Shown here: piece by piece, positions 47,648-59,837 of the stretch
How positions within the stretch are numbered: position 1 is the stretch's first letter
Layout of the letters: the number at the start of each line of letters is the position of its first letter
NCBI GenBank assembly: GCA_014607495.2
Contig: CP053167.1
Span: 7,130,001 to 7,194,000, forward strand
Direction of reading: 5' to 3'
Length of the DNA: 64,000 nt
Source: Carposina sasakii
Taxonomy: Eukaryota; Arthropoda; Insecta; Lepidoptera; Carposinidae
The notes under the pieces: model-generated
What the model was told of the DNA's origin: nothing
The model's input: the letters and a program-made list of their open reading frames with translations, nothing else
The model's database searches: none
Translations under genes and position numbers: made by a program

Positions 47648-47798
47648 GAACTCGGGCATTATTTCTCTCAGGCGATAAGCTAGCAACATATAACTGATCA
47701 TTTACATCCGTCTACCCCGCCATGCTATGCTAAGCGTGACTGTAGGATCTCCTCTATGACCCTGCAGTTCTGGCTACCCCATTTCAGGAGCACAACCA
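47648..47798 (-). repeat. Rep-A copy
   Basis: CTCTCAGGCGATAAGCTAGC, GTGACTGTAGGATCTCCTCT and CTGCAGTTCTGGCTACCCCA, followed by a degraded end. Confidence 0.6.
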
Positions 47799-47802
47799 TA
47801 CC

Positions 47803-48032
47803 TACTAATATTAAAAACGCGACATTTATAAGTAAATATGGATGGATGTTTGTTACTCTTTCACGCAAAAACGGCTGGAGCGATTTTAATAAAATTTGGT
47901 TTGGAGTTAGCCGACACCCTGGATTAGCACATAGGCTACTTTTTATCCCGGGAAAATGTTTTTATCCTGGATAATTTCAACATTTTGTTTTTCTGCAGTC
48001 CACGCGGACGAAGTCGCGGTCGTCCACTAGTA
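47803..48032 (-). repeat. Rep-B dispersed repeat, subtype 2
   Basis: Shares the CCACGCGGACGAAGTCGCGG head with subtype 1. The far half is instead GGATGTTTGTTACTCTTTCA, CGCAAAAACGGCTGGAGCGA and a CTACTAATATTAAAAACGCG end, as at 59838-60076. Confidence 0.7.
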
Positions 48033-48179
48033 TATTATAAAGAACGTTATAAGGACAAAGAAAAATAACACCAGTTTAACTGTCAAGTCAGTGACGGCGC
48101 CACTGTGTATTACGATAATGCTAATGTGTTCGCATTAACATTGTCATAATGAGTTTCCGTAGCAAGTCTCTTACGTTTA

Positions 48180-48380
48180 AAGGCCTGGTCAAACGGAGAG
48201 CGTATTAAACGCAGCATTTTAACGCGGCAGCCTACCGCCGCGTTATAGCGTCACGATGTGTTGTACTGAACCAGGCTATACCGGTCACACAGAGCGAATA
48301 ATACGCTCTGCTCTGACGCAGCGTTTTTACGTCGCGTTATATTGTATTATATTTGTCACAGCGTAAAACCAGTGACGTGA
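48180..48380. repeat. GC-richer module with internal repeats
   Basis: GGTCAAACGGAGAGCGTATT then AAACGCAGC is echoed by GGTCACACAGAGCGAATAAT, ACGCTC and GACGCAGCG further on. ACGCGGCAGCCTACCGCCGC folds locally. Probably a MITE, but its ends were not defined. Confidence 0.35.
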
Positions 48381-48461
48381 TTACAGGTAGACGCAGGGTC
48401 TCATAATAAAATGTTTATAAAAAGTGACACACGAGTGAATCTATAGAAACGTAACAACAGT

Positions 48462-48800
48462 TTTAGTCGCTTACCATCTGTCCCCGTTATGCTAAACGTA
48501 GTCTTCCTTACTTCTTAGTACTTCTATATGATCCTGGCCACCAGGGGCGGCTCCTGATACTTTTAAATGGGAGTTCACAGTTTATTATCTAGCGCTCCAC
48601 TCGATACATAAGATTACAACTTAATTGAGACGAACGCGTAGATACTATTGTAAAAGTAGAATTGAAAGATAATTATAAATATAGACAAATATAGATTGCC
48701 TATGTAATCTTCGTGGGTGGGAGTGCACAGCACCAGTGCTCCTTAGGACGAGCCGCCAGTGCTGGCCACTCTATTTCGAGAACACAGCCGTGTGTGTATG
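48462..48800 (-). repeat. Rep-A copy split by hAT-type MITE
   Basis: CATCTGTCCCCGTTATGCTA on one side and CACTCTATTTCGAGAACACA on the other are adjacent blocks of Rep-A. The element at 48542-48761 separates them. Confidence 0.6.
48542..48761. mobile_element. Second hAT-type MITE with 8-bp target duplication
   Basis: Begins CAGGGGCGGCTCCTG and ends GAGCCGCCAGTG. The direct repeat CTGGCCAC lies exactly at both borders (48534-48541 and 48762-48769). 220 bp, non-coding. It differs in sequence from the hAT MITE at 6055. Confidence 0.75.
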
Positions 48801-49425
48801 TACGAGTATGTAAAACGCTTAAAGCACGTTAAATAAGCTCTCTGTTTGACGCGACCTTAAGTTGGCAACTTCTGTAGAGTTACAGTGTGTTATATTGTGC
48901 CTAAGCTTTGCATCCTTTCTGTGTTTTACCCAAGCGATTTTACACCATATTCCAATGTACTAAAGTTCATAATGTAAACTATGTAACAAAGTGCAGTTAC
49001 AAAATCCTCTAGAACTTTGCAATACACGCGATTCACTAACTTTCGAAACTGCAGTCCGATTAATGTTTATTACGTAAGGGGTAGAGTCCATTTCATATTG
49101 TATTGCGAGCTAACTATGTATCCGATGGCATGCTTAGAAATAACAACGTGTTATTTCTTTGTACAAATGCTGAGTTTTTTTGTATGAAAATTGTATTTTC
49201 TTTTTAAATTACGTTAATAAGCAGACTGTCTCGTTTGAAATTCATAAAGCTTGTTAAAGTTTTTAGCTAAATTAAATTCTGAAATTTTACATAACATTAT
49301 GAAAATTTCTGAACATAGCACTTCTGGTGCTTAGTACTTTACCTTCCTTCTGTAGTTACTAATAAGTTTAAAGTACCTATATAAATCTAAAACACTTTTC
49401 CTGTCCTAAACCTACATGGTAAAGG
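48801..49425. other. Non-coding spacer
   Basis: No feature recognised. Confidence 0.4.
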
Positions 49426-49655
49426 ATGAGCCTACCATCGCCAAAGTAGATAGAGTAGACATTCATAATATTAAATTGTATCAGGCGTTACTATTCGGAA
49501 GTTCAAATCTCTATTGAGGGTCAGCGGAGGGTATAGGGCCCGGTGGCGGGCGATCCCTCAATAGAGACATTCATACTATCTACTTTGAACGAGGATTATA
49601 AAAAAAATTCCTAATCCCATTGTCCTATACCCTGAGCCTACCGCCGCCAAAGTAA
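49426..49655. repeat. Segment bounded by GAGCCTACC direct repeats
   Basis: GAGCCTACCATCGCCAAAGT (about 49428) recurs as GAGCCTACCGCCGCCAAAGT (about 49633). Between them is an inverted pair CTATTGAGGG / CCCTCAATAG around a GC-rich centre. Class unknown. Confidence 0.5.
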
Positions 49656-49673
49656 GTACATTTAAATAATCAA

Positions 49674-49990
49674 CTAGTGGACGCCCACGCCTCCGTCCGC
49701 GTGGACTACAGAAAAAACAAAATGTCGAAATTATCCGGGATAAAAAGTAGCCTAAATGTTAAATGGGACCTGTCACAATATATTCATGAAAACTGCATCG
49801 AAATCGGTTCAGCCGTTTCTGAGATTAGCGTGCACAAACGCACAGACAAACAGACAAACCGACAATCAGACAAAAATTTCAAAAATCATTATTTTGGGTA
49901 CTATTGCGTCGATAAAGGTCTCCTATAATATTTTTCCTCATATATCTTAGATGTACAGATAGCGATCCGTTACATTTTTATTATATGTAT
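49674..49990 (+). repeat. Rep-B dispersed repeat, subtype 1
   Basis: CTAGTGGACGCCCACGCCTC, CGTCCGCGTGGACTACAG, then GTGCACAAACGCACAGAC and GATAGCGATCCGTTACATTT. It is the inverted counterpart of 47287-47606, 2.1 kb away, with strong similarity. Confidence 0.7.
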
Positions 49991-51069
49991 AGATAGATAC
50001 TCGTAGAAGAATAGAATAGATAACAAGGATTATTAAATTACAAGACGTTTAATTTCCATACAAAAACAAAACAATACATTCATCCACCACAGTCGGCCAT
50101 CTTGAAATATGAACACAGCCTTTTCATTGTCCATTAAATATTAGAACTTCTTAACTTTGCAGACAGTGGAATGGTAACCGCTGTCATAACTTTACACTTA
50201 AAGCCTTTTGTAAAATCCAGTTTGTTTGTCCCAGTGCACTTATAAGGCGCAATAGGTTTAGCCAGATATTAACGTTTTTGAATTCAGAAAATGCGATCAA
50301 TGCTTCTAAAAAAATAAAGAGAAAACATGTCTGGAAATAAATGAATACTAACAAAAATGGAAAGATACTCTTTATTTTTAAGGAATACAAAACCTTTATT
50401 ACTCTATTTAGTTTTTGGTCCATTTAGCAATATTTTATTTAATAAGTTGTTAACCAGCGAGCTAAATTATATATTTAGATACATATTTTATTTACCATAT
50501 TCCTATTCAAACTACTTACTGTTCAATAGTAGAATCGTTCTTTTGTAGAATTAGTCATTTAGAGAACTGTGCGTTCTAAGAATTGGTCAATTATAGACCA
50601 TGTCATTTTGCGAATCGGTCGTTCCTAGACTAAACCGATAAGTTTTCCTCATTTAAATTTATAAGCTCATTCGGATGAAATTTCAAAATGGTAGATGAAG
50701 AATATTACAAGTAGACGGCATAGTAATAAAAAAGCTTCTTTGGTTACACTAGCTTAATAAGCTTTAGACATATAAGTTTATAAAATCTGCGATTATAATT
50801 AATCTGTCCAATTTAATAATTTAAAAAAGTTTTTTTTACTATATATTTCGATAGTCGCGTGTCAGCCAGTTCTATCCGCGGCACGAGATCGGGATCACGA
50901 AGGTTCTACTCAAGTCCTACATTGTTTTTACTGTTCGAGTTCCATATCACGCAAACGAAGAGAATATTATTTGCATACAATTTATTTTATGATCGCGCCT
51001 CGATTGTTTCCATTTTGGAACGGGTCCCAATTTTACTTTGTTTGATTTTGTATCTGTGCTAGTAGATCT
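49991..51069. other. Non-coding stretch
   Basis: AT-rich. A GC-richer segment at 50860-50960 (CAGCCAGTTCTATCCGCGGC) could be regulatory, without direct evidence. Confidence 0.35.
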
Positions 51070-51184
51070 GTAGGGTAAGCATGAACCTTTTTACGCGGCG
51101 CAACGTTAGTGACTCGCAAGCAAAATCTATGAGATTTGACAGTTTGACGGCAGCGTTACGGATTACGTGCTTGTCCCACTGTTG
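51070..51184. mobile_element. Small foldback MITE (family M5), copy 3
   Basis: GTAAGCATGAACCTTTTTAC, GCAAGCAAAATCTATGAGAT and GCGTTACGGATTACGTGCTT. It is in opposite orientation to 17160-17284. Confidence 0.6.
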
Positions 51185-51224
51185 ACTTTGAGTACTCGTT
51201 TTGTAGGGCGATAATATAATATGT

Positions 51225-51432
51225 ATCATCATCAGCCTATTGCAGTCCATTGCTGGGTGTAGAACTTTTCCGCCAGAGCACGCGTATAAGGCGCGATTTC
51301 CCGTTTTTGCCATCCAGTCCCTACCAGCCACCCTCTTCAAGTAATCGGTCCATCTGGCTGGAGGGCGATCAACGCTACGCTTGCCGAGGCGCGGTCTCCA
51401 TCGGAGAACCCGCTTACTCCACCGTCCATCGG
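51225..51432 (-). pseudogene. RTE-type retrotransposon 3' end
   Basis: On the minus strand one frame reads RWSKRVLRWRPRLGKRSVDR, PPARWTDYLKRVAGRDWM and then the 3' tail with GCAATAGGCTGATGATGATA. It is the best-preserved C-terminus in the window, but only about 200 bp survive. Confidence 0.75.
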
Positions 51433-51481
51433 TAGTACAATATCAATATCTGCTCAACATTTTTATTTATTTATACCTGAC

Positions 51482-51575
51482 TGTCCTGTGCTGATGCGGG
51501 TTTCAATAGAATACATCAGCTACATCCACTTCCGTGCATGTCGTAAGAGTCGACTAAGGAACTTAGGGGCGTTGT
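51482..51575 (-). repeat. Rep-A fragment
   Basis: CCTGTGCTGATGCGGGTTTC, CACTTCCGTGCATGTCGTAA and GAGTCGACTAAGGAACTTAG. Confidence 0.6.
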
Positions 51576-51661
51576 AGGTATACCTGAACCATAATTATTT
51601 GTTCGTTGTTACTTATATAAACACCAAAATCGGACATAGTGCTATAAATGTTTTAATTATG

Positions 51662-51750
51662 ATGATACATATATATAATCACGCCTTTATCCCTTTCGGG
51701 GTAGGCAGAGCACCAAGGGCCGACAGAACCACATGGTGCCACTTCTGACC
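51662..51750 (+). repeat. Rep-Y copy
   Basis: ATAATCACGCCTTTATCCCT, TTCGGGGTAGGCAGAGCACC and AGAACCACATGGTGCCACTT. It is more complete than the copy at 4138-4211. Confidence 0.6.
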
Positions 51751-52489
51751 AATTTGGAGGTTATAATTGAGATGTACAATTATGATGAACTGATGATTAA
51801 TGACAGATACCTATTATTCAAATTGATCATATCAGCAAATGAATCATAAAGTATTTTCTACAATTGGATACAGAACATAAAATTTACAGAACATTTTAGT
51901 AACTTACAAATAGTTTTAGGTAAATAAATATCCAATCTACGTCATGAAAAAATGAAGCTCTTGATGCGTTCCACTTCGCTCATTAATAAGCCACTGAAGA
52001 GTGAAAAATTAATAGCGCCGACAGGGACAGATTATGCCGAGGGAAAGAGACAGCGTCACCGTCTTTTTAACAGCCAATATCCGGTCGATCAGCTGTGCTG
52101 CCGGAAACAGCTGGCAACTAAAGCACGTTCGATTTTTTTCTCGAATGACTAACGATTTTGATAGTAACGAATTGGCGGCGATTTGGTGTAAAAAAATCGG
52201 CGGCAACAGCCTCGGGTGAAGTATGGCCGCCATCCGTCTCTTTAAAATAGACATTTGGTTTGACAATTACTTGATTCGGGATTCGTTGTTTGTTGAGCTT
52301 TATCCGATGATTCCATAACGCAATTTTTGTAGTTCTAACTAGCTGGTCTATCGAACTTTGTACCGTGAATAAGCAGTATCTCTATAATTTCATTGAAATT
52401 GGTTCAGTGCTTTAGGCTTTACATACATACATTTTGTATTGGAAGGCTTTTTTAACATCACTCTGCGATTAAATACTTGGGAGCGAAGC
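51751..52489. other. Non-coding stretch with GC-richer patch
   Basis: Positions 52010-52235 are GC-richer (GATCAGCTGTGCTGCCGGAA, GTATGGCCGCCATCCGTCTC). They could be an old promoter or repeat; no reading frame is recognised. A Rep-B-like scrap lies at 52325-52420. Confidence 0.35.
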
Positions 52490-52570
52490 ATGAATGGTAA
52501 AACGTGGGTGTTAGATCTCCTATATGATCATATCGTTCTGGCTACCACGGGAACACAGCTGTATGTGTAC
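52490..52570 (-). repeat. Rep-A fragment
   Basis: GTTAGATCTCCTATATGATC, CGTTCTGGCTACCACGGGAA and ACACAGCTGT. Confidence 0.5.
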
Positions 52571-52906
52571 TATCTTCAGTGGTGCTCAATTTGGTTCTAT
52601 AATCACTGTTTTGCCAGTTAGGTCTCATGATATATCACCTAAAAGACCTAAAACCTATGTTTCACCAACTTGCCTTCAAAAGTTCGAGCACCGCAATTTA
52701 ATCAAGGTTCGGGAACTAAAATAATATATAATTGTTCCGCCATCTGTCCCCTTGTTTTCTGACTAAACGGGATTTCAATTTCAAACTTTATCCTGCGTTT
52801 CTAATTGCTCTGTTTTATTACTTTGATCAGGTTTTATCGAAATCGGAGTTATGTAGAAGCCATTATTCATCATAACTTACTTTAGGGGTGATTAATGTTA
52901 TGCTTT

Positions 52907-53099
52907 AGGGGACGACCACACAGAACAGACGTAAGACACGGACCCGTCGCTGTCGCGGCGCCCGTTTCACCTGTTCCGTCTTTTCTGTATGTTTCACGTC
53001 ACGACGACGGCTGTATACATTTTGTATGAAAGTAGATTAAACGGGCGCCGCGACTGCGACGGGTCCGTGTCTTACGTCTGTTCTGTGTGGTCGTCCCCT
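52907..53099. mobile_element. PIF/Harbinger-like MITE with near-perfect 60-bp inverted repeats
   Basis: Left arm AGGGGACGACCACACAGAAC, AGACGTAAGACACGGACCCG, TCGCTGTCGCGGCGCCCGTT. The right arm is its inverse with one difference (GCAGTCGCGG). The core begins GGGG at 52908 and ends CCCC at 53098, with TTA immediately outside each end (52905-52907 and 53099-53101). A 3-bp TTA/TAA duplication with GGG ends is typical of PIF/Harbinger. The near identity of the arms suggests recent movement. Confidence 0.8.
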
Positions 53100-53169
53100 T
53101 AAATATGCCCTAGATTTAGGTTTTTTTGTAATTAACATTAACATTCCTCCAACTCATCAAATACTTTTC

Positions 53170-53430
53170 ACTAGTTTACCATAGCGGGATCAGATGTTAA
53201 AAGATCGGCGACGAGTTGCTAACTTATCGCCTGAGAATACGACTGAAGATGCAGCTGCACACACACGATATGATAAACCGATATATCGACAGTTAGTCTG
53301 TCAAAATACGATAAATATAGCCGCCATGTTGAATTTTGTATAGAGACGATACGATACGATATCCACGAGGCGTGGTCATGCTAGGGGGGCTGATGTTCTT
53401 ATTCTAGTGAAGCCTCGCCATCAGCAAAGG
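53170..53430 (+). repeat. Rep-A copy with a palindromic insert
   Basis: CCATAGCGGGATCAGATGTT, GACGAGTTGCTAACTTATCG and GTGAAGCCTCGCCATCAGCA are Rep-A. Between about 53260 and 53378 is an unrelated segment with ACGATATGATAAACCGATAT near one end and GATACGATACGATATCCAC near the other. Confidence 0.55.
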
Positions 53431-54039
53431 CTACATTTTCTACTATTTAGATGTTAACGGGAGACACGTCAAGATAAAAGTACCCAAAAACATGTTGCTG
53501 TGCCCAACAGGGTCATATGTTACTCGTATCTGTCAATTATTAATTAAGATCCTTAATTACATATAAATGCAATAAATTATTGAGTATTGAGTATTCAAGT
53601 AGGTTACCAAATAGAATTACATTAACAAAATCCTTAAATCTATTTGTTAACTGAAGTTATATATTTCTTTCTGTTTTATATGTATATCTACATCGCATGT
53701 TCGTTATGTCTTAAAAAGATCAATTCTATTCTTCTCAATTTAAACATTTAAGTACTGCTTTATTGTTCAGATGCATAGTTAATTAAAAACTGAGTAAAAC
53801 TATTTACAAAACTTAAATTATCTTCTGATGGTTTCTACTATATCTCGGAGAAGTTCACATCTAGTGGTATCCCCTTGTGGCGAAGAAATGGAGGAAGAAC
53901 GTAGGGGAGATCGCACAACGTTTGTTCGTTGAACGTCACAACGGTTGATGTGCGTGACTGAGGTAGGTACAGTTGATCAAGATATCACAAAACATCGAAA
54001 ACAATCGTAAGTACAACATTACATATGAAGTCCATGCGG

Positions 54040-54475
54040 TCCATGCCCATTATACCTTGTTTACCCGTAGTTTGAGAAAAAAATTGGCCAGTAATTGATT
54101 CATACTACGCTACGTAGCCTATTAAGACCGCATAAGACTAATCTAGGTAGGCATTCTCCTCTGACAAGATTAATGGATACCTATAACAAATTATCCAAAT
54201 CAGTAAACATTGATACTCGTATAACTGGTGATCCTGTAAATGTATTTAAGCATAAAGTTTTCCAATCGATTAATACAAGTTACTCCATGCTTATGTTTTA
54301 ATACGCTTCATTACTTAAATAATGGTTAAATAGTTTTACTTCATTTATTGTAAAAGTTGTGCTAGCCTGTAATTGTGATACATAATATTATCGTGTACTC
54401 CTGTCCAACTTGTATCTTAACGGAACTGTTATGTATTATGTTGGCTTTCTAATTTAATAAATAAATAAATAAATT
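54040..54475 (+). pseudogene. Jockey-like LINE 3' end
   Basis: One open frame (to 54301) reads SLLRPHKTNLGRHSPLTRLM, DTYNKLSK and VNVFKHKVFQSI, the style of the last residues of jockey-clade reverse transcriptases. It is followed by about 150 bp of 3' UTR and a TAAA repeat (54455-54475) acting as tail. It is strongly 5'-truncated. The clade call is tentative. Confidence 0.45.
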
Positions 54476-54664
54476 AATTAAGAGCGGTGGGTCTATCGCA
54501 GCTCCTATTTGTTCTTCCTTCGTAGGTATACGTACACGACGCGGTCAGATCCGAAGTCGGGACTTCGTTATGAGCATTGTCAAACTTGAATTGCTGTTCG
54601 GAACAGGTATCCGTATACGATATCCGTCTCGTATGTTATATATGGATGTGTTCTGATATATATT

Positions 54665-54889
54665 TTAAGGTTGCTTTTCCACTAGGAATGTGCTACTACA
54701 TCGCTACAATTGCGTGTGATATTCACCAATCATATTCATTGGTTAACTGGAAGAAAATCCTTTATAGCATTAAGTTCGGCCATGTACAAAATTTATTAGT
54801 ACAATAAAGTGTTTTTTATTATTGGTCCATGATTTAAATTAATTTGATTGGTGGATATCGGCAACGTTATCCTAGGAAACCAAAGCTTA
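54665..54889. mobile_element. M10 MITE, diverged copy
   Basis: TAAGGTTGCTTTTCCACTAG and ATATTCACCAATCATATTCA on the left; TTGATTGGTGGATATCGGCA and CCTAGGAAACCAAAGCTTA on the right, inverted. An AT-rich unrelated segment lies between. Confidence 0.5.
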
Positions 54890-57800
54890 TACATATAGCA
54901 AAGTAAATAATTTATATCATTTTATATTAACTAAAATTAGAGGTAAGCTGAATGCGGGAATCTATAATTGAGACTACATAGAAGGACTTACACTACATTC
55001 TGTGACGAAGTAATGGGCAACAGCTAGTTAATCATATATCATAGTTGTGTAAAAAAAATATGCTGGACCAACACCCACTATAGAAACAAGGGAAAATACA
55101 TATATCACTGACAAAATAAAAGCCAGTCTACTTCGTTACCACAGATAATAAATAACAATTTTGTTACAAAATAGGGTTCCACGATGCTATGTTTCACTTT
55201 AGGGTTGAATATGTGTTAATATATGCGATTTTTAGTAATCATTTATGTAAAGCGACTGTGTATTGTTATGAAATAGCTTATTGCCATAAAAAGGTTCTGG
55301 CTAGGTCACGTAAGAAAAAGTTAATAGAAATATATTATGTATGAAAAACATTTTGAATACCTATACTTTGATTTGTATTCTCATTAACTCTTTAAAACTA
55401 ACTTTATAGCGTTCTAATTAACATTTAAATCGTCAAGCAAGTATAGTAAAATATAATCTTACGGATAAACCCGCCGTCACACGCTAGTGGAGCCATAAAC
55501 CGACTCGCCCATGATGCGAGGTGTAAAATCCGCGATAAAACATTATTTTATGTAAGATTCAGGAATACGGGCATATTGTAGCGACCCAATAATTTGCAAA
55601 TGTGCCATGAGTGGTGATTTGCGAATATCACTCTTGTTATCGCGTACAGTGTGTTTTTACTGTCCTTTTTTACGATAATCGATATGGATGTAAAATGTAA
55701 AGGTAATATTTTTATACGAGAAATCGGTAATAAGAATATGCATGCATATTATTAACTTGAATACATACATATGCGATACCACTTCTGCTTTCCTGAAACA
55801 CATGTTCAGAGTAAACAAAAGGATCTGCCAACTGTACGGGGCTCAACTAATTTAAACGCCGATCTAATGGCTCCACACAATGCGGCCGTACAGCACGCCT
55901 GTCTAATGGCCCGACATAACATCTGTGCGATCGCACGTTTCCACTACGTGAGGTATTTAACTGCAATTTGACGTTTCGGACGCCTCGTCGGCCAGTTTCG
56001 GGCTCTTTACGGCCCGTCTGCGTTTAGAAATTGTTTTGACAGCAATTGCTTTAGGCTGCGAAACGTAACAATATACGTTTTATACGGCGATTTTGTCTAG
56101 ACTTTTATATTTCTTCTTATCTTTTAAGTTGTACTCTAGTTTTGCATAATGGTTTTGCATTAAGTAACTTATGGTGTCATATATCGAAGTAATCTACATA
56201 TAAATTGTTTTAGAAAAGAATATAGGACTGTTACAAAATATACAAACTCTTTGTCACCTCTAAAAATATTCTTTCACCAGTTCCCGGGTATGGATAACGT
56301 CACATGTTCCGGACAACAAATTCGCACAGAACCCCTAATTTGCATGAGAAATACGAGATCAAAGTAGGTATATAAAATAATGTCTCGTGGGCTGCAGAAT
56401 AACGCGGCAATTTAATTACATGCTTTATGTCCCTTAATTGTAATATATTTTTTACATACATACGAACAAAGCACACATAATATACTGATAAATTATGTGC
56501 TAAGGGTTATCTTCCACTGCGAGTGTAATGACAAAACGACCACTGCAAAAAATATCAAGTTGTGGAGTTTGACATTAGCTGATGTCATCTAGCTGTCTTT
56601 TTAAACGTTAATGAGATTAGGTCATGCAAGTTTGTCTCACTCACGTGATTATTTTATATGTATCTGTATATCGTCATTCAGTTACGTTACCATGACAACG
56701 AATGTAGGGTTACCATGAACTCTTAGGGCGATACTAATAAAATAATTTAAACTAGTAAAGCTATAGGTACACAGTTTAATTTGACAGATATTTCATATGT
56801 TTTGCTGTCAAAAGTTATGTATCGGTTGTAACTCTACGCGCGGTTTATTGCGAGTAGTAGCACCGTTAAAAATTATTACCTACCATTGTGGAAGAGAGAT
56901 GTCAATATACAGGAAGCAAAGCTTCGAAGGCTGTTTACAATAAAAATCGTAAATTACTACTATTGGCGATAGGACAAATAGAACATTACCAACCGTAATA
57001 AAATTGCAACATATAGAATTACGGACAATAATAACGCAAGGAATCATGAGATCAGTGGAAAATAACTTCGGGAGGCAACAAAAGTTTTATAGGAATGGGA
57101 TCTAATAAAATTGTAGAAAGAGAATAGAACGTTAGAACATGGCGACGGTTTGGCGTTTTATGGTTTTAGCTATTTTGTCGACCCTTAGTATGTGAACTAG
57201 TAGCATAAAGAAAAATAAAATAGATAATTGTTATGAAATATGTGGTATATTTAAACCGTCTTTATATCAGCGGCTACGTCCGCTTAAACTTTACAGTTTT
57301 TGGGAAATTCTTTCTAAGTGGACCTATAAAATACTGTAGTTTTGCCTCGGCATTGATGAATTTGTCAGGAAATGTCATTTTGATCATAGAGAAATTAGTG
57401 TTAGGTATATCGAGAGGACATATCCGAGATATTTGTGATTTTTGACGTTATATGAGTTGAGGATGACTTATTTTATAGTCTCAAAAATAATTAGGGTGAC
57501 AGACCCAGACAACCTTTAGGGCCGAAATACGTTATAAAACCAAAGGTGAATGATAACATTAACTGATTGAAGTCAGGGCTGTACACACAAAGAAATAGGA
57601 CAACCGGTTGAGCTGGATTTGAATCTACAAGAACTTTTGTTATAGCGTTTATTTAGATTTGTGTAAAAGAAAACGTACTAAGTTGATCAGTAACAAGCTT
57701 TTTATAAAAAAAAAAATACCAACAATTAAAACTTTATAATGAGACCCGACAAATGCTTTTGACAGTAACAAATTTCACCCAAAACATCTTCAGCGCGAGT

Positions 57801-58864
57801 CATTTATCTAACGCAAAAAAGAGTCGCTCGATTCTATTACAATTGTACGATTATAGAAGGAGTGTTCGCGTTTTTCGATCAATCATCGGCGATCATCCAT
57901 CAAAGGTGTTCAACAAGTAAAAACAAAACTTGGGCAGCCCTACGCCGGGGCAGCACCCCTAGTAAATAAACGCTTTGTCTGTGTGTGTTGGTGCGTGTGT
58001 GCGTGCGGCAGATGTGTGCGCAGCTGTCGCTCCCTAAAGCCGTAAGCGGCACGAGTTATACTTTCACGAAATTATGCATTATTATTAAAGCTTCGTTATT
58101 ACTGTGTTTTTCATTGTCTCGTTTGTTGTGCGCTGTTGCTAGGTGTTCGATCGGGTCAGTGATGGATGACATAAGTGGTTTTTATGAAAAAAAAGTATTA
58201 ATTGCAGACTGTATAATATACCTAGTGAAACTTTGGTGACAGTACTTTAAATTAGTTTAATTGTGTTTTTTATGACCGTGTGTGCAATAGCATCACTTTA
58301 CGGTCTCGCCACAAGAAAATCAAGCAGTTGACTACACTAAATTTGGCAGCGGCTTTTCAATTTGGCAGATATTTCATGGACAAGAATAAAGATAATCTTG
58401 TAATCAACACTCTTTCTCGCATGATTTTGTGTGGTCAATAAGAACGTAGGCGAGAATTACCCGCGCAAAGTGGTGTTGAAAAATGAGCCCATCTACCTAC
58501 AAGGCAAGGTTTATATGAGAATATATGTTATGTTGCGATACAGAGTATTTTCTGCGTGAAGAAAGGACAAAGAGGAGTTGCGATTACTATTTAATATTTA
58601 TGTATATGACTGTCAATGTAGCCTACGCGGTATGAACTGATCACTGGCGGGATTGAATGCAAAAATCCACCCATCCACGAAAAAGGGACACTATCAATAT
58701 AAAACTCTTCCATACATAACTGAATGTTTTAAAGACTAACAACCGAGGACTAAATTTTGCACGTACTTTATGTATGTTCCCAGAGAAGCGCGCGAAAGAA
58801 AAAAATGGGAATTGTATGTGCAGTTTATAAAGACGAAGTCGTGGGCGGTCGCATAATCCCCTTA
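54890..58864. other. Long non-coding stretch
   Basis: No gene is recognised. Two GC-richer patches stand out: 55840-56060 (GCGGCCGTACAGCACGCCTG, CGCCTCGTCGGCCAGTTTCG) and 57930-58050 (GCAGCCCTACGCCGGGGCAG with a TG-rich run). Either could be an upstream exon or promoter of brat or of an unknown gene. No splice-site pair with an open frame was convincing. Confidence 0.4.
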
Positions 58865-58973
58865 CCTACAAATATTATAAATGCGAAAGTAACGTAAAGC
58901 TAGAAAGCTTTTTTTATCAAATAATGAGTACCGCGCAGTCCAACGCGGACGCAATCGCAAGCGTCTTCTAGTT
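58865..58973 (-). repeat. Rep-B, internally deleted
   Basis: AATATTATAAATGCGAAAGT joined to CGCGCAGTCCAACGCGGACG and GCAAGCGTCTTCTAG. The two ends of subtype 2 are present with the middle missing. Confidence 0.6.
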
Positions 58974-59837
58974 ATCTGCAACTACGTCGTTTGCCTTTGT
59001 CACCTTCCTTCATTTATCTAAAAACACGTCGGTTTACCACCTCCTTCATGCCTTCCCTCCACGGTGTTCTCGTACCTAATATAGTGAACGTATTAACCTC
59101 AAGTTGGCCAACCATTCTCGTCCAACAATTGCCTTGATTGGCGCCAAGGCTTTCACGCTCAATAGGCCGTAAGCACTTATTCTTGTATTACGAAAGGACT
59201 TAGATTTGATGTTACATTTAGGTATAGAATACTGCTTGGGCAACTTTATGTGAGAGTTGATTACTTATTTCTGCAAATACGGCATGAATGTAATGTGTTA
59301 ACGGTAACGTTATCATAATAATAAATGTGCTATTTGATTTCCAACTCTCAAATGAATACATACCTAATTCTAATAATATTATTAACGTAAAAGTTTGACA
59401 AGTTACTCTTTTACTTGGCAGTTACATAGGTACCTAGTTCGATAAGAATAACATTTTATTTTAAAAACGATGATCACATTAGAAATTCATATAGATAGAT
59501 AAAATGTTTTTAGCAGCCACAGCAATTTAGGGACATCTTTTTGGTACGTACGTATATGTGGGGGTAAATATAAATATGTATTTATATAAATATCAAAATT
59601 GGACCCAACGTTGGTCCACACTGCCTGCCGATTGCTCGGATAGGTACTAAGTGCGTAGACGTGTAGTTGTTTATCACATGTGAAAAATGTGTACAAGTCC
59701 AGCGTTATTACGTAAAGGTATTGTTATACTTTCATGTACCCACATTTTACTTTCAAAAAACGATTGGAAAATATTCCTATATAATTTTTTTTGACAAATT
59801 GAGTAGTATCGAAACTGTATTTTGCTTTTATTTTACA
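58974..59837. other. Non-coding spacer
   Basis: No feature recognised. Confidence 0.4.

Noticed and set aside
57975..58012. TG-rich tract as a functional regulatory element
   Set aside because: Reads as an ordinary degenerate microsatellite; nothing else supports a function.
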